Source of the DNA: Terfezia claveryi
Taxonomy: Eukaryota > Ascomycota > Pezizomycetes > Pezizales > Pezizaceae
Assembly (NCBI GenBank): GCA_015179025.1
Contig: WHUX01000005.1
Span: 124,001 to 188,000, forward strand
DNA: 64,000 bases
Reading direction: 5' to 3'
Shown here: positions 22,300-33,964 of the stretch, piece after piece
Numbering within the stretch: position 1 is the stretch's first letter
Layout: each line of letters starts with the position of its first letter
Notes under the pieces: generated by a model
Seen by the model: the letters and a program-made list of their open reading frames with translations, nothing else
Told to the model about the DNA's origin: nothing
Databases searched by the model: none
Program-made: the position numbers and the translations under genes

Positions 22300-24947
22300 T
22301 TGCAATGTTTGTTGTTCCCCGTTGTGTACCCTACATCTACCATGAGTCACATGCACCAAAGTTAAATGTAATAGTGGTGGAGAACTCACTGGTCTGGTCC
22401 CTATGAGAGGTCTTTATGGAATCTGATGCCTTAGAACAACTCAGTGGCATATATATTTTGAGGCATTTCGCTGGCTTCAAAGTACAGGTGAATTGAGGTA
22501 ACCTGGTGCAAGTTTAGAGGTACTTAATCAGATAATTCATTAAGAGATCTAGGGCTCGAGAAGGACTAGTCTGGTTGAGAAGGGCTAGATCCGAAGCACA
22601 TATTCTGTTTGATAAGTATCATTATATTCATGATATTAGTCTGGTTGGCACAACACCCTCCAAAGGTCATGATATTTCCCTGAACTATAGCTACATATAC
22701 ATAGCTTATCGTCACGGTAATATAGCGGGATGTCATGTGCATTTGTCAAACTGGATAGTGCCGAAACTACCAAAATAAACCAGACTAACAAAAAGCATAA
22801 GTGCTCGTCGTGCTGTAGCTGACTGAGCCAAGATGAGAAGTATGATAGAGTACAAGTAGGATAACATATCTGAATGGCACTGTATATATAAAAACCACAT
22901 AATTATAATTGCTCATTAATCTAAGCAACTGTACCCCACTTGGGTACTGGCGATGATATGCCACACGATACATATAAGTATATAGAACCAGTCTCACATC
23001 ATTTGGATGTCCTACGAGCGCCGAACTCTCGCTTCCGATTCCGATCATACCTTAAGGGTCTTTGCTCTCCAGGAAATCGTATAATCCCAAGTGCCTTGAC
23101 CAAAGAAATCCTCCAGTCATTTATCTAGGTTACTTTAGAGATAACTCATTGCCTTCAAAACCTTCAGTATCGATCCTGTATACATGAATTGTAATACCTA
23201 AGATATCATTTCAAAGCAACTTCTCCTAGTCAGTGATTCCACAGCTCTAGTTCTGTATATCTGTTAACTGGGTTTTTATTATATTACCAGAAAGCCTTTC
23301 AAAGAATTGCCTATTGAAAAGATTCTTTTCCAGTCCTGCTGTTTAATCCTCCAGAAACACCTGACAGCTCCTGGGAGTATGTATTGATTCCACAATAATA
23401 TAGATGATTCCTAGACAGCACCTGAGTGCTGGGTTATCGCTCGCCATCTCCTTTCAGGCACAGGAGGGGTCGTGCCAACCAGACTACCTTTCAGGTCCCC
23501 TCCTAAGGCCCCTCCTATACGCTGGAAGTAGTCTGCCGATGTTGGGATATTGGGCTGACAGATGTCTCAATCCTGAGCGGTACACAATGGAGGGATCGTA
23601 GACAAGAGAGGACGACCGGCAACTGACGCAGAAACACCCTGTGATGTGATAAAACATACAAAAAAACCATAAGGCCCCTTCCCAAGGTGGGATGACAATA
23701 GTGTGATTGTTAATATAGAGCGATGATCATGGCCATAGCACCCATAGCTTGTGTTCAGGGAGTCTAGCTGCCTGTTCTGTGGAAAAGCAATGTGCGTAAC
23801 GAGAATATCGTTCGCTTGCGTCAATGATAAGCACAATCTCGCCATCTCTAGTGGCTCTTCAATATCCAAATTTTGAAACAGTAGGAATCCATCTAATAGA
23901 ACACAGGACAATCAAACCTGTAGAAACCTGTCTCAAGCACCTGTCTTGAGTATCAACTATAAAACCATTTTCCGTCAACCAAGATAAACCCAAAATAACA
24001 CCCTTTTTACCAATATCCAAAACTTCAGCGTCCATCAAAAACTTACCAAGAAAATGGGAGGAGGAATCTAAATATCGAACTTCGCATTAATTACATATTT
24101 TCCTCCAGAAATATTAGATCCATCACCCTGCCTAACCTTAACCTGCCTTGCTCTTTTCCAAATACCCGCGACACCTTGTTTCTCGGATTGTCTTTTTCTG
24201 AAGTAAGACTGGATTCTGCATGATACAGATGGCAGATGGCAGACCCAATTTTGATATTAAGACGGTTTCGGACTATCCACATAAGGACCCTTCTAGGCGT
24301 TAGGTTGGCTTTGGATTTGGCTGCAAAGTCACCGGCGACACTATCGACTGCCATAGGCTTCGTATTCCGTTTTAGGAGGCGGCTAAGCTCCTCCTTTATG
24401 GGGCTGAGTCTCATTCTGTACTCATAATCTCGATGTAAAGGTTATTTGATTTCCTTACGGCTTTGGAAATTGAATAATGGTCGCCCTAAGAGTGTGAAAA
24501 TACCTTTCTGATGCCAATATCTGCTATACCCCTATACCGCCAGTATCCCTCAAAATATGATTTTGTTTCTTGACGAAGAAATGTGAATATGTAGACATTG
24601 GTATGTTTCAGGTAAAGGGTATTGATATCCTCTAACAATGCTTACCCTGAAATATAACATAAGCGACCAACATCATAAGGTTAACGTTTCGATCTTGGCG
24701 CCCTCTCCGCCCTCCTTGATTTTCCTGCAGCAAAATTTTTTGGGTACCCCACATTGAGGATTTGGCTATCACACTCTCACCTGGAAGCTTATAATTCCCT
24801 CCTCCTCCTCTCTCTCTCGTGATACATTTAACGGTAGGTCTCAGTTTGCACGCGTTGTCTCATACGTGTTTGAAGAAGGAGTGGTAGCTTCAATTTGAAT
24901 CTGGCCGGAACAATCAGCGCATCCTCGCAGGGTCGAACCATCACAAA
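22300..24947. other. Gene-poor, AT-rich region with motif copies
   Basis: No gene recognised. It holds a full copy of the 17-bp motif TAGTCTGGTTGGCACAA at 22637-22653, a one-mismatch inverted copy at 23470-23486 and a partial copy at 22568-22578. The last 200 nt are the upstream region of eRF1. A minus frame at 24091-24414 lacks any family signature. Confidence 0.45.
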
Positions 24948-26474
24948 ATGTCCCAACCACAGGGGAATGAAGCGGAGAAGAATATCGAGACCTGGAAGGT
25001 ACGTTTACAGTGCCTTTGGCACGCAATTTAGGCATTCACTGATGTACACCCTCTAGGTCAAAAAACTGGTCAAACGGCTTGAAGCTGCTAGAGGAAATGG
25101 AACTAGCATGATTTCGCTGATAATTCGTATGAACATCAAGCTATGATACAGACAGTCCTCAAACTAATTTTTTTTCAGCTCCAAAGGACCAAATCTCCCG
25201 AGTAGCAAAGATGTTGGCTGAAGAATACGGTACTGCATCCAACATCAAGTCTCGTGTCAACAGACAATCAGTGCTCAGTGCCATTACATCCACTCAACAG
25301 CGTCTCAAGCTGTATCCACGAGTGCCACCAAATGGATTGGTTGTCTACTGCGGTGAAGTCATCACCGCTGAAGGAAAGGAGAGGAAGATCAACATTGACT
25401 TCGAACCTTTCAAGCCCATCAATACCTCTCTATACATGTGTGATAACAAGTTCCATACTGAGGCTCTTTCTGAACTTCTTGAGAGTGACTCCAAGTTTGG
25501 GTTTATTATCATGGATGGTAATGGAGCACTTTTCGGTACCCTTAGCGGAAACACCAGGGAGGTCGTTCATAAGTTCAGTGTTGATCTGCCAAAGAAGCAC
25601 GGTCGTGGTGGTCAGTCAGCATTACGTTTCGCACGTCTCCGAGAGGAAAAGCGTCACAACTATGTGCGCAAGGTTGCGGAATTGGCTGTTCAAAATTTCA
25701 TCACGGCCGATAAAGTGAATGTCTCTGGTCTTATTCTTGCTGGTTCTGCCGACTTCAAGACTGAACTCGGTCAGAGTGATATGTTTGATCAGCGCTTGGC
25801 GGCGAAGATTATCAAGACCGTCGATGTTTCCTATGGGGGCGAGAACGGTTTCAACCAGGCAATTGAGTTGTCAGCAGAGACTTTGTCGAACGTCAAATTC
25901 GTTCAAGAGAAGAAGCTCATTGGGAAATACTTTGAGGAACTCTCCCAGGATACTGGAAGAGTTTGCTACGGTATTGAAGATACTCTTAAGGCTCTGGAAC
26001 TCGGTGCTGTTGAAAGTAAGTAGGCACTATTTCTATAAGATCATTCTAAGAATCATGTTAACATTGATATTACTAGTACTCATTGTCTTTGAGAATCTTG
26101 AAATTACTCGATGGACCCTCAAAAGTGCGAGTGGAGCTGAAGTTATTCTTCACACCACCAAGATTCAGGAGAGCAACCGAGAACTCTTTATGGACAAGGA
26201 AACTGGGCAGGAGATGGAAGGCGAGCAAATGCCGTTCCTTGAATGGTTGGCTGAGAAGTACAAGGACTTCGGTGCCACTCTTGAATTCGTCAGTGACAGA
26301 TCCAGCGAGGGTAATCAATTCGTCAAAGGATTTGGTGGTATTGGTGCCATGCTCCGTTACAAAGTTAACTTTGAGCAATTGGCCGACGCCGATGACGAAG
26401 ATGAGTATTACGATGGTAGGCACATATTCTGGCTCACGAGCGTAACCAGGATAGCTGACATGAGATTAGATTGA
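24948..26474 (+). CDS. SUP45: Eukaryotic peptide chain release factor eRF1
   Basis: Recognises all three stop codons in the ribosomal A site and triggers peptide release, working with the GTPase eRF3. Five exons (24948-24998, 25057-25126, 25179-26015, 26077-26415, 26470-26474) give 433 aa. Domain N has the stop-codon-reading [12 protein letters not shown] (NIKS near residue 60) and YMCDNKF (the YxCxxxF motif). Domain M has the catalytic GGQ in [20 protein letters not shown] near residue 180. The C-terminal domain ends in the acidic [11 protein letters not shown]. The fourth intron interrupts the penultimate region so that the last exon's coding part is only 5 nt: the final two bases of an Asp codon plus TGA. 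Exon 4 has Ile where relatives usually have Thr ([16 protein letters not shown]). Confidence 0.97.
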
Positions 26475-27186
26475 CAATTCGGCTCCCTCGCAAATCACCG
26501 CGAGGATGTTCCAGACGCCGCTCTGAGGGCGCTCCTCCCTACCTCGCGGGGTCAAGAATACGGCGTCAAGAGTAGTGTGGCAATGGCGGCGGTTGCGGAA
26601 GTGAAATAGATAGTTATGGTTGAGGTATGTAGGCCAATTGCCATCTCACATGAAATACCAAAGTGACTAATATCAAAGAAATGAGGATTATGCTATGGGT
26701 TAAGGTCTGAGAGTTTGAATTTAGAACGAAATCGTTTAACGATCGGGATGGGGACTGAGTAGTAACAAACGAGGGGAAACTCGGTGATTATTTGCTGGAC
26801 GATGGTATCTGAAAAAGAATGATGAAATTCTGTAGTTGGCCGGACAGGCCCTGCTGCCATCATCTCCAACATCTAGCAACCATCATGAGGAGCGCTTTAC
26901 GCGTGATGGACTTCCATAGTTGACATTGTACCCTAAGATGTCTGGATGCTCGCTGAGGTCTTCGATGGTCTCCCGGTCATTTTTTTGCTTTGTTACATGA
27001 TTTACTGCAATCGGGCGATGATTTACTAGCATTTTCGGAATTTCTTATTAAATAAATCGAACCAAACCTTTGCTACCCCATATCACGTGAGATATAAGCT
27101 CTTATCGGTACTAAGAAAATGTTCCCGTCTGCGAATTTATCCCTACACATTTCAGTACATATCTCCATACTCACTGCTAGAACGCA
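26475..27186. other. eRF1 3' region and MTO1 promoter
   Basis: No gene. The right-hand part is the MTO1 upstream region; see the TCACGTGA site at 27083-27090. Confidence 0.5.
27083..27090. promoter_or_regulatory. TCACGTGA palindrome upstream of MTO1
   Basis: An 8-bp palindromic E-box (CACGTG core) lies 97 nt before the MTO1 start codon. In fungi, Cbf1-type bHLH factors bind this core and act at many mitochondrial and respiratory genes. The same octamer occurs upstream of the mitochondrial-carrier gene at 62928. Confidence 0.5.
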
Positions 27187-29674
27187 ATGAGCATTGCATT
27201 GTCAGTGCGGAATTTGCCCATTCTCTCACCAGCTTATTCCCCGCGATCCTTATGCAAACCAATACTGCGCCAATCTCAATGGCATAGCAGCTGGTTTGGA
27301 GCGGTGAGCCGGAACCAGAGAGGCCTGGCAACCGTTACAAATGAGAATCAGAGGTATACCCAGTTCCCGCGTCCCGAGATATTCCAACATGGTGATACAT
27401 AGAAATTCTAATAATCTACATTGAATTTAATTATAGGCACTACGATGTGGTCGTCATTGGTGGCGGGCATGCCGGCTCTGAAGCCTGCGCAGCAGCAGCT
27501 CGGGGAGGAGCGCGGACGGCATTGGTTACGCAGAAGATTGAGGCCATAGGCGCATGCTCATGTAACCCGAGCTTTGGAGGTATTGGAAAGGGCACAATGA
27601 TTAAAGAAATTGATGCGCTGGATGGGGTTTGTGGGAAGGTAGCGGATAAAGCTGGGATCCAATTCAGGGTGTTGAACAGGAGCAAGGGGCCGGCTGTTTG
27701 GGTAGGGATAATCCTCCTTCTTGAGCATGGGGAGCAATGGAAACTAAGTTGTGGTAGGGGCCTAGGGCACAAATCGACAGAGTGTTGTATAAACGGTACA
27801 TGCAAGAGGAGCTCAACTCGATACCGAACCTGGAGATTGTGCAGGGAAGTGTAGCGGATATCATTATCGATAGAGGGGCCTCGGGTGGACAACCGACTGA
27901 AGAGGGTCATTATGGAAACATTAATGGGGTTCGTCTTGAGTCCGGCGAGATAATATTGACAAAACACATTGTCATCACTACCGGGACATTCCTCGGTGGG
28001 GAGATCCATATCGGGTTGGAAGCATACCCATCAGGCCGGATGGGCGAAGCAGCAACATTCGGGTTGAGCAAGTCATTAAGGGAAGCTGGATTTAAATTGG
28101 GAAGATTGAAAACCGGGACACCTCCACGACTTGATGGACGGACGATAGATTATAGGAACCTTGCAACCCAACCGGGTGATGACCCACCTATGCCGTTCAG
28201 CTTTATGAATGACAAAGTCCACATTGAAGAGCAGCTCATGTGCCATAGCACGAACACCACTGCTGAAACACATACCCTCCTGCGGAAACACCTCCATGAG
28301 TCTATTCATATCAGGGAAACAATAAAAGGGCCGAGATACTGCCCTTCATTAGAGTCAAAGATCATTAGGTTCCATATGAAGGAGAGACATATAGTGTGGC
28401 TTGAGCCAGAGGGCATTAACGACATTGTTGTCTACCCTAACGGGATCTCAATGACTGTTCCGGCAGTTGTACAGGAGAAGCTCCTACGGACGATACCTGG
28501 GCTAGAAAACGTGACTATGCTCCAAGCAGGATATGGTGTCGAATACGACTACGTTGACCCGCGGGTTTTACGAGCCACGCTGGAAACAAAGATGATTAAA
28601 GGTCTCTGGCTGGCAGGGCAAATTAACGGCACAACAGGGTACGAAGAAGCTGCAGCGCAGGGAGTCATTGCAGGTATCAATGCAGGATTATCATCCCAAG
28701 GGAAACCACAGATGATAATCACCCGTAGCGATGCATATATCGGAGTGATGATTGACGATCTCATTACAAAGGGCGTCTCGGAGCCATACAGGATGTTCAC
28801 CTCCCGCTCCGAATTCCGCATGTCTACTCGAGCAGATAATGCCGATTTAAGGCTTACCCAGGTCGGTCGGAGTCACGGTGTTGTGGGTGATGAGCGATGG
28901 AGACACTTCCAGAACGAAAAGGCGCAGATGGATGAACTGAGGGGCTTATTGGAGGGAAAGAAGCTTGGAAGTCATGATTGGATTAGAGAGGGGGTGCAAG
29001 TGAATCTTGATTCTGAGAAAAGAAGTGCGTTTGATATACTGAGGTTGAATGGGATGTCAGTGAAAAAACTGGCAGCTTATGTGGATGGGGTAGATAAGAT
29101 CTCTGAAAAGATTGCGAGAAGAGTCGAGATTGAGGGTAAGTGCACCCTCCCTACCGGGGAAAACTGGTGAATAAGACTCCTTGTCTGTGTCTTTGCTCTT
29201 TCCTTTTTGTGGTAGGGGCGTTACTAGTTGTGGGCAGATTAGCGTCCTTGACTCGAATTTTGACTTATTTTAGAATTATGATTCAGATACAGACAAGGAG
29301 TCTTATTCACCAGTTTTCCCTCACTAAAACTTATAATTTATTTACTGACGTGGTTGGGAATAGGTCAATATATGCCGTATATTGCCCGACAAGCAGCTAT
29401 GATTAAAGCCTTCTTGAGAGATGAGAACCTTAGACTCCCTCCCAACATCGATTACGACCAAATCATTGGCCTTTCGTCCGAAGAGCGAGTCCTCTTGGAC
29501 GCCACTCGACCCGGATCAGTTGGGCAAGCAAGGCGGATTGAAGGAATAACTCCAAATGGGTGCATTAGGCTACTAGAATATGTTGCTAAGAGGAAGAGGA
29601 TAGCTGCTGCTACGAAGACTGAGGTTGTGCTTAATAAGAACCTCGTTGGGGGTGTGGTTTCTGACGAGGCGTAG
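27187..29674 (+). CDS. MTO1: MTO1/GidA mitochondrial tRNA wobble-uridine modification enzyme
   Basis: FAD-dependent partner of the GTPase MSS1 that installs a carboxymethylaminomethyl-type group on C5 of the wobble U34 of mitochondrial tRNAs. Exons 27187-27353, 27437-27701, 27758-29135 and 29364-29674 give 706 aa. The first about 50 residues are basic and hydroxylated, suiting a presequence. [20 protein letters not shown] is the FAD-binding Rossmann motif, followed by [20 protein letters not shown], a GidA signature. Further family blocks are [49 protein letters not shown] and [19 protein letters not shown]. The C-terminal helical domain ends with [20 protein letters not shown]. Intron 3 (228 nt) is much longer than the others and contains an inverted repeat, annotated separately. 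Confidence 0.96.
29157..29320. repeat. Inverted repeat (36-bp arms) inside MTO1 intron 3
   Basis: Arm 1 at 29157-29192 (GGGAAAACTGGTGAATAAGA and onward) is the reverse complement of arm 2 at 29285-29320, with 35 of 36 positions pairing. A 92-nt spacer separates them. In the pre-mRNA this would fold into a long hairpin between the splice donor at 29136 and the acceptor at 29363. It could be a small MITE or introner-like insertion. Confidence 0.95.
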
Positions 29675-30350
29675 GTAATATTCTGTTATATTTTGACTCG
29701 GTGGTTTTTTAGCTTCATTCATATATTTCTCATTTTACCATCATCCTTCTCTGTAAAATAGGGAGGGGCGTTGTGGCGTCTGTAGACAAATTTCATCTCA
29801 ATTGTTAGGTGGCGAAAAAAATATCAGACTCTGCATAAAGCGATACACCATTACAAAGAAGATGCATGGAAATCTTGTGGTTCGATCAGCCCTCTATGAG
29901 GGTTACCCTCCAGTGCACCACCGTTCCGCTTTTGGATGCAGCTATGGCTTGACGGCCCTATAAGACTACCGCGGTAATTCGAACTAAAGAACCGGTTCTT
30001 ATGTTCGAGTGGTGGGCCGGGGTCTGCATATACCATGTCTCGCAACGGCCAACACGACAACAATGTCTCAGTACACTAGATCTACCAACGTAAGTATCAC
30101 AGGTAGTAGGTATCTCGATTCCTGTTCTTAATCGCTTCACCTAACAACCTATTGCAAAATGGTTAGATTACGCCCTGGTCCATTACCCAAACCTATAGCA
30201 TCCCGACCGGTCTCCCCTTTGACTTTTTATGGCCCACAAGTGCCAAGATGCCCAACAACTGCTATTGCAATCAAAAGAGAGGAAGAGATAGATGATATGT
30301 AGCTTGATGGAGGAGGAGATGGATTTACACCCTGAGTTTTGGGAAGGTAC
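29675..30350. other. Intergenic, no gene seen
   Basis: Downstream of MTO1. Short unsupported frames only. Confidence 0.4.
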
Positions 30351-30359
30351 CTGCAATGT

Positions 30360-30700
30360 TGGGGAACGACGCATTCTTATGACTCGGATTGTAGGAGCAG
30401 CTTGGGAATGGATTCATAAGAAGAAAGGAAATATGATTCGCAAGTCATTTTAACAAGCCGGTCTTAGTATCGCTATTGATGGGAGTGACGATAATCTGGT
30501 CAAAATTAAAGACCTTCCATCATTAACAATTACAGACTGGAGTGGTGGTGGACTTGATTGCAATCTCAACTGGCAAGGGAAAACCGGAAGTGGACAGATT
30601 GATTTTTATTACAAGGCGATGTCGTGGATCCCGATCTATTAGATACTGAAGAGACTTCAGATATCTGTAGTGAGTATTGTTGTGAATAACTCTCGCTAGT
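30360..30700 (+). mobile_element. Second pogo/Tigger-like transposase C-terminal remnant
   Basis: One plus-strand frame reads ERRILMTRIVGAAWEWIHKK, then KGNMIRKSF, a stop, QAGLSIAIDGSDDNLVKIKD and LPSLTITDWS. The same order of elements (RRI..T..V.AAW.W.H..K..MI.K.F...G.S...G..D) occurs in the copies at 780-1021 and 31050-31150, but the residues differ, so it is a related yet distinct family member. The IDGSDD stretch strengthens the DDE_1 comparison. It is dead because of an internal stop and the lack of any catalytic domain. Confidence 0.55.
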
Positions 30701-30856
30701 ACCCATGAAGGGTCACGAGAAGTAAGCAACCAAAAGAAGACTGCGAGCCGGAAAAGTATGATACGCAGGAAAAATATCTCTTTGGAAGGTAGAACACAAG
30801 GACCATAGCGAATAAGTCCTAGGCTGCGTTACCCGGCTGCCAGCAAAACTACAGTC

Positions 30857-31402
30857 TGCATCCACTGGCGAATCAACGATCCTTGTCAGTTTAAAGGTCA
30901 AGCTTATGGAGTAAAGGTGATATCCGAGCATATGATAACCACGCACCTGAGTTATAACAACCAGTTTATTAAAAAGGTGCACTAGGTATCCGAAGCGCAA
31001 AAATAGGTGGATTATTCTGGAGGAAACATTGCCAAATGGGGATGAAGATACTAGCATTGGACATCGCCGAATTGCAATTACATATGCAGTGGCAGCTGCC
31101 TGGTTATGGCTTCATGAACATAAGCGAGATACAATGATCAAGGCGTTTAAGCAGACTGGTATTTCAACTTTGTCCGACTGGTAATGATGACCATCAACTG
31201 CATGTACGAGGGCTACCGTGGTGGGGCCATGGGAAAAAGAGTTGGAGTCCGATGAAGAGTCCTGAGGATGTGGTGGTTGAAACCCCTTAGCACCTAGTGT
31301 ATTAGTGTATGTGGTTATCATTGCTCGGATATCTCCTTTACTGCATAAGCTTGACCTTGTCTGTAAACTGACAAGGATCGTTATAAACCGTGGATGCGGG
31401 TC
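30857..31402 (+). mobile_element. Short pogo-like element with long terminal inverted repeats, copy 2
   Basis: The left end at 30857-30955 and the right end at about 31303-31402 are inverted copies of each other over about 95 nt. Shared blocks, read inward, are GCATCCAC, AACGATCCTTGTCAGTTTA, GTCAAGCTTATG, AGTAAAGG and GATATCCGAGCA. Between them, 31000-31260 encodes a transposase C-terminal fragment (GHRRIAITYAVAAAWLWLHE, then HKRDTMIKAFKQTGIS) nearly identical to copy 1. The whole element is about 545 bp. This is an internally deleted, non-autonomous form that keeps the 3' end of the transposase gene. Confidence 0.75.
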
Positions 31403-31957
31403 CGCTCCGCCAGTTCGGATAAGGGTCAAAATAAGCTCATGACACATCCAGCCGATCGCATGCCGACCCAGACTAAACCAGACTATGCATGCCATAAGGT
31501 TCCACTAGACTAGAGATGCGCGGATTTAGTCTGAATCAATTCAAGAGCTTCTTATATAACCGTAAGTGCAAGCCAAGCCGACTGCTATTATAAAAGAATA
31601 AAACAAGTAGTTGAATGAAATCCCATCAGATTCAGCTGATAAACCTACATAAAGCCATCACCAATAATTACTACTAGCCTAAATATTCCTGCGAAACATG
31701 CAAAGAAATGAATGGAAGAATGGTATGAAATACGAAATATAAATCATAGACAAAAGGGAAAGTAGGTGACATACATGTAGAAATTGGTATAATACGAGAG
31801 AAGAACAAACAGGAAAATATAGCTCCAGGTCGCCTTAGAACAAAAAGAAAAGAAGCCCATTATCCCAATACCAATCCAATACTATCCCCATCACCACCTG
31901 GCCAATGTGTATTACTTTTATCCCACTATTATGCCGCCTCCGCCAATGACAATCAAT
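31403..31957. other. Downstream region of the AIF-like gene
   Basis: AT-rich. Probably includes the 3' untranslated region of the minus-strand oxidoreductase. No gene seen. Confidence 0.4.
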
Positions 31958-33214
31958 TTATGCTACTAGCTTCAACTTCTTCGGCACCGAACTTCCCGAG
32001 ACAGAGTTCACAATCCATGGGACCATGTAATCCCTACCCTTCAACAACCACACAAAGAAGCTCCATACCCTCCAAGTCTTGACCTGTCCCGTACCCTGTT
32101 TGCCCCCTACAGGGACAAACATCATTTGGTCCAAATTATGCTTGTACTTGCTCCACCCTGCACCCTCTCCAACGGTAACCTTACCCTTCTCGAAAATCAC
32201 CTTTTGCAGGTTCCAGGTCAGCACCTGACAGTATGGATCGATGGTGATGGCCTTTCGGTTACCCTCATAGTGGGTGACGTCTCCGATTGCCCAGATATTT
32301 GGATGGCTAGGGAGGTTGAGGTAGTCTGTAGTTTGAACAAAGCCATGGCTATTGAGGAATTCCTTGGGGAGGAACTCTGTGTTGGGCTTCTGTCCTAATG
32401 TAGGGATGAACAAGTCCGCTGGGACAGTCTCCCCGCTGGACAACACGACCTCGACCCCTTGTCCGCTTGGAGCGCGGTTAACAGCAGTGACTTTAGTGTT
32501 GATACGGACATCAACTCCGAGTCTCTCAAGTAGGTTTTTGGCAATTAGGGAGACGCGGGGCTGAAGCATAGGCAGGACGTTTCCCGAGGTCACAAGGATA
32601 ACCTTCTTTTTGAGATATGAGTCCTTGACTTCTCCAGCAAGCTCTACGCCAGTAGGACCGCCTCCAACTAGGAGAATTGTATTTGACTCAGCGATTTTAT
32701 CCCCCCAGAATTTGAGGCCCGAAAGGGTTTCCTCTGTTGTTCCATGGGGCTTGAATGGGGCGACTACGGCGAGTTGATCCTCTCGAGAAGAGGATCTAGG
32801 AGCTTGGAAGGGATTCCAGTTGCGAGTACCGGTAGCTATGATCAGGTGATCGTATGGGATGATAGTCTCCTTGACGTTATGGTCAACTGCTTCGATGGTA
32901 ATGGTACTGCTGTCGACGTCTACCCCCCGGGCCCAAGCTTCAAGGAACTCCCATTTATCACCTCGGGAACCATGATTTTTAACGAGATGGGTAATAATGT
33001 CGACTTGAATAGCCTCGGGCTTGAGAAGCTTAGGCTTGTTGAGGAGGGCACGAGGGACGGCGATAGTCCAGTAGAATTTGGTAGAGGGGGAAATGATAGT
33101 GACTTTGACAGGGCGGGCGGTGGTGGCAGGAGTGATGTGTTTGAGGATATAGTGGGACATGAGGTTCCCTGACATGTTAGATCCGAGGATCACGACGTTG
33201 ATTGGGGCAGCCAT
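31958..33214 (-). CDS. AIF/AMID-like FAD-dependent oxidoreductase
   Basis: An intact intronless 418-aa protein of the pyridine-nucleotide-disulphide oxidoreductase fold, closest in layout to AMID/FSP1/AIF-like NAD(P)H:quinone oxidoreductases of fungi. It starts MAAPINVVILGSNMSGNLMS. The first dinucleotide motif has Asn where the second Gly of GxGxxG normally sits (G-S-N-M-S-G). YDHLIIATGTRNW is the usual ATG motif after the FAD domain. NTILLVGGGPTGVELAGEV near residue 185 is a perfect NAD(P)H-binding motif. NIWAIGDVTHYEGN contains the GD motif for the FAD ribityl chain. The C-terminus lacks a clear membrane segment, although WSFFVWLLKGRDYMVPWIV is amphipathic or hydrophobic and could bind a membrane. 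The substrate cannot be told from sequence. Confidence 0.88.
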   Translation of the reverse strand: MAAPINVVILGSNMSGNLMSHYILKHITPATTARPVKVTIISPSTKFYWTIAVPRALLNKPKLLKPEAIQVDIITHLVKNHGSRGDKWEFLEAWARGVDVDSSTITIEAVDHNVKETIIPYDHLIIATGTRNWNPFQAPRSSSREDQLAVVAPFKPHGTTEETLSGLKFWGDKIAESNTILLVGGGPTGVELAGEVKDSYLKKKVILVTSGNVLPMLQPRVSLIAKNLLERLGVDVRINTKVTAVNRAPSGQGVEVVLSSGETVPADLFIPTLGQKPNTEFLPKEFLNSHGFVQTTDYLNLPSHPNIWAIGDVTHYEGNRKAITIDPYCQVLTWNLQKVIFEKGKVTVGEGAGWSKYKHNLDQMMFVPVGGKQGTGQVKTWRVWSFFVWLLKGRDYMVPWIVNSVSGSSVPKKLKLVA

Positions 33215-33960
33215 TGAAAGAGTTCGCAGATGGAATTGCTGTAGTATTTATGGTCGCTAGTTACTAGGTAGGTGGGTAGATAGAGGGGGTGACTTGTTAA
33301 CAGCACCAGTTGATATGAGGATAGGATGAGGAGTGTATATAAACTGACTGCGGTGCTTGGAATGGTATCTCCCACAACAAGCCCGAGGCACCCAAGGGTA
33401 TATATATATGAAATTGGGCCCTCTCAGAGAACTTAGTACTAGTACTATAATTGGTACGTACTCTATTGGACAAAATATTGTCCAGTTCCATGGGTATGTC
33501 CATGTGCTCCACCCTCCCCCCAACCGCAACGGCCTTGAATAACGAATGAGTGCTCCTATCTCATCTCTATATCGCTTCTTTGGAAAATTCGATCCAAAAA
33601 TTTCGAGGGCAGCTAGCCAGTGAGTCGAAAGATCCCCCTCCCCCGTATGGAATCCGGGGAAGTGACTGCATCCAAACGAACTATGCCTGATGGACAATTG
33701 ATGCATCCACATCGATATTGATAGCAGGCCAGGGCATTGTCAGCTTCTTGCGCAGGACGTCTTTCATTCCAAGCATTCCAAAGCATTACTATATCAGACC
33801 ACCATGCAATTGTAACAAACAGAATGGCGGAGGCGGAGAGACGGTGGACGGGCTATTCCGATGAAACGCACACACGCCTGCAGGTGCGACCTGCAGGTCG
33901 ACGGGAGTGCGTTTAATTCTTAAAGATAATACACCTGTTATACCTCAGTGAGCGTGTTAC
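33215..33960. other. Upstream region of the AIF-like gene
   Basis: No gene seen. A perfect 14-bp palindrome CGACCTGCAGGTCG lies at 33887-33900. Confidence 0.35.
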
Positions 33961-33964
33961 CATC

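Noticed and set aside
33887..33900. CGACCTGCAGGTCG palindrome resembling a cloning-vector polylinker
   Set aside because: Only 14 bp match, with no adjoining vector sequence; a chance palindrome is more likely than contamination.
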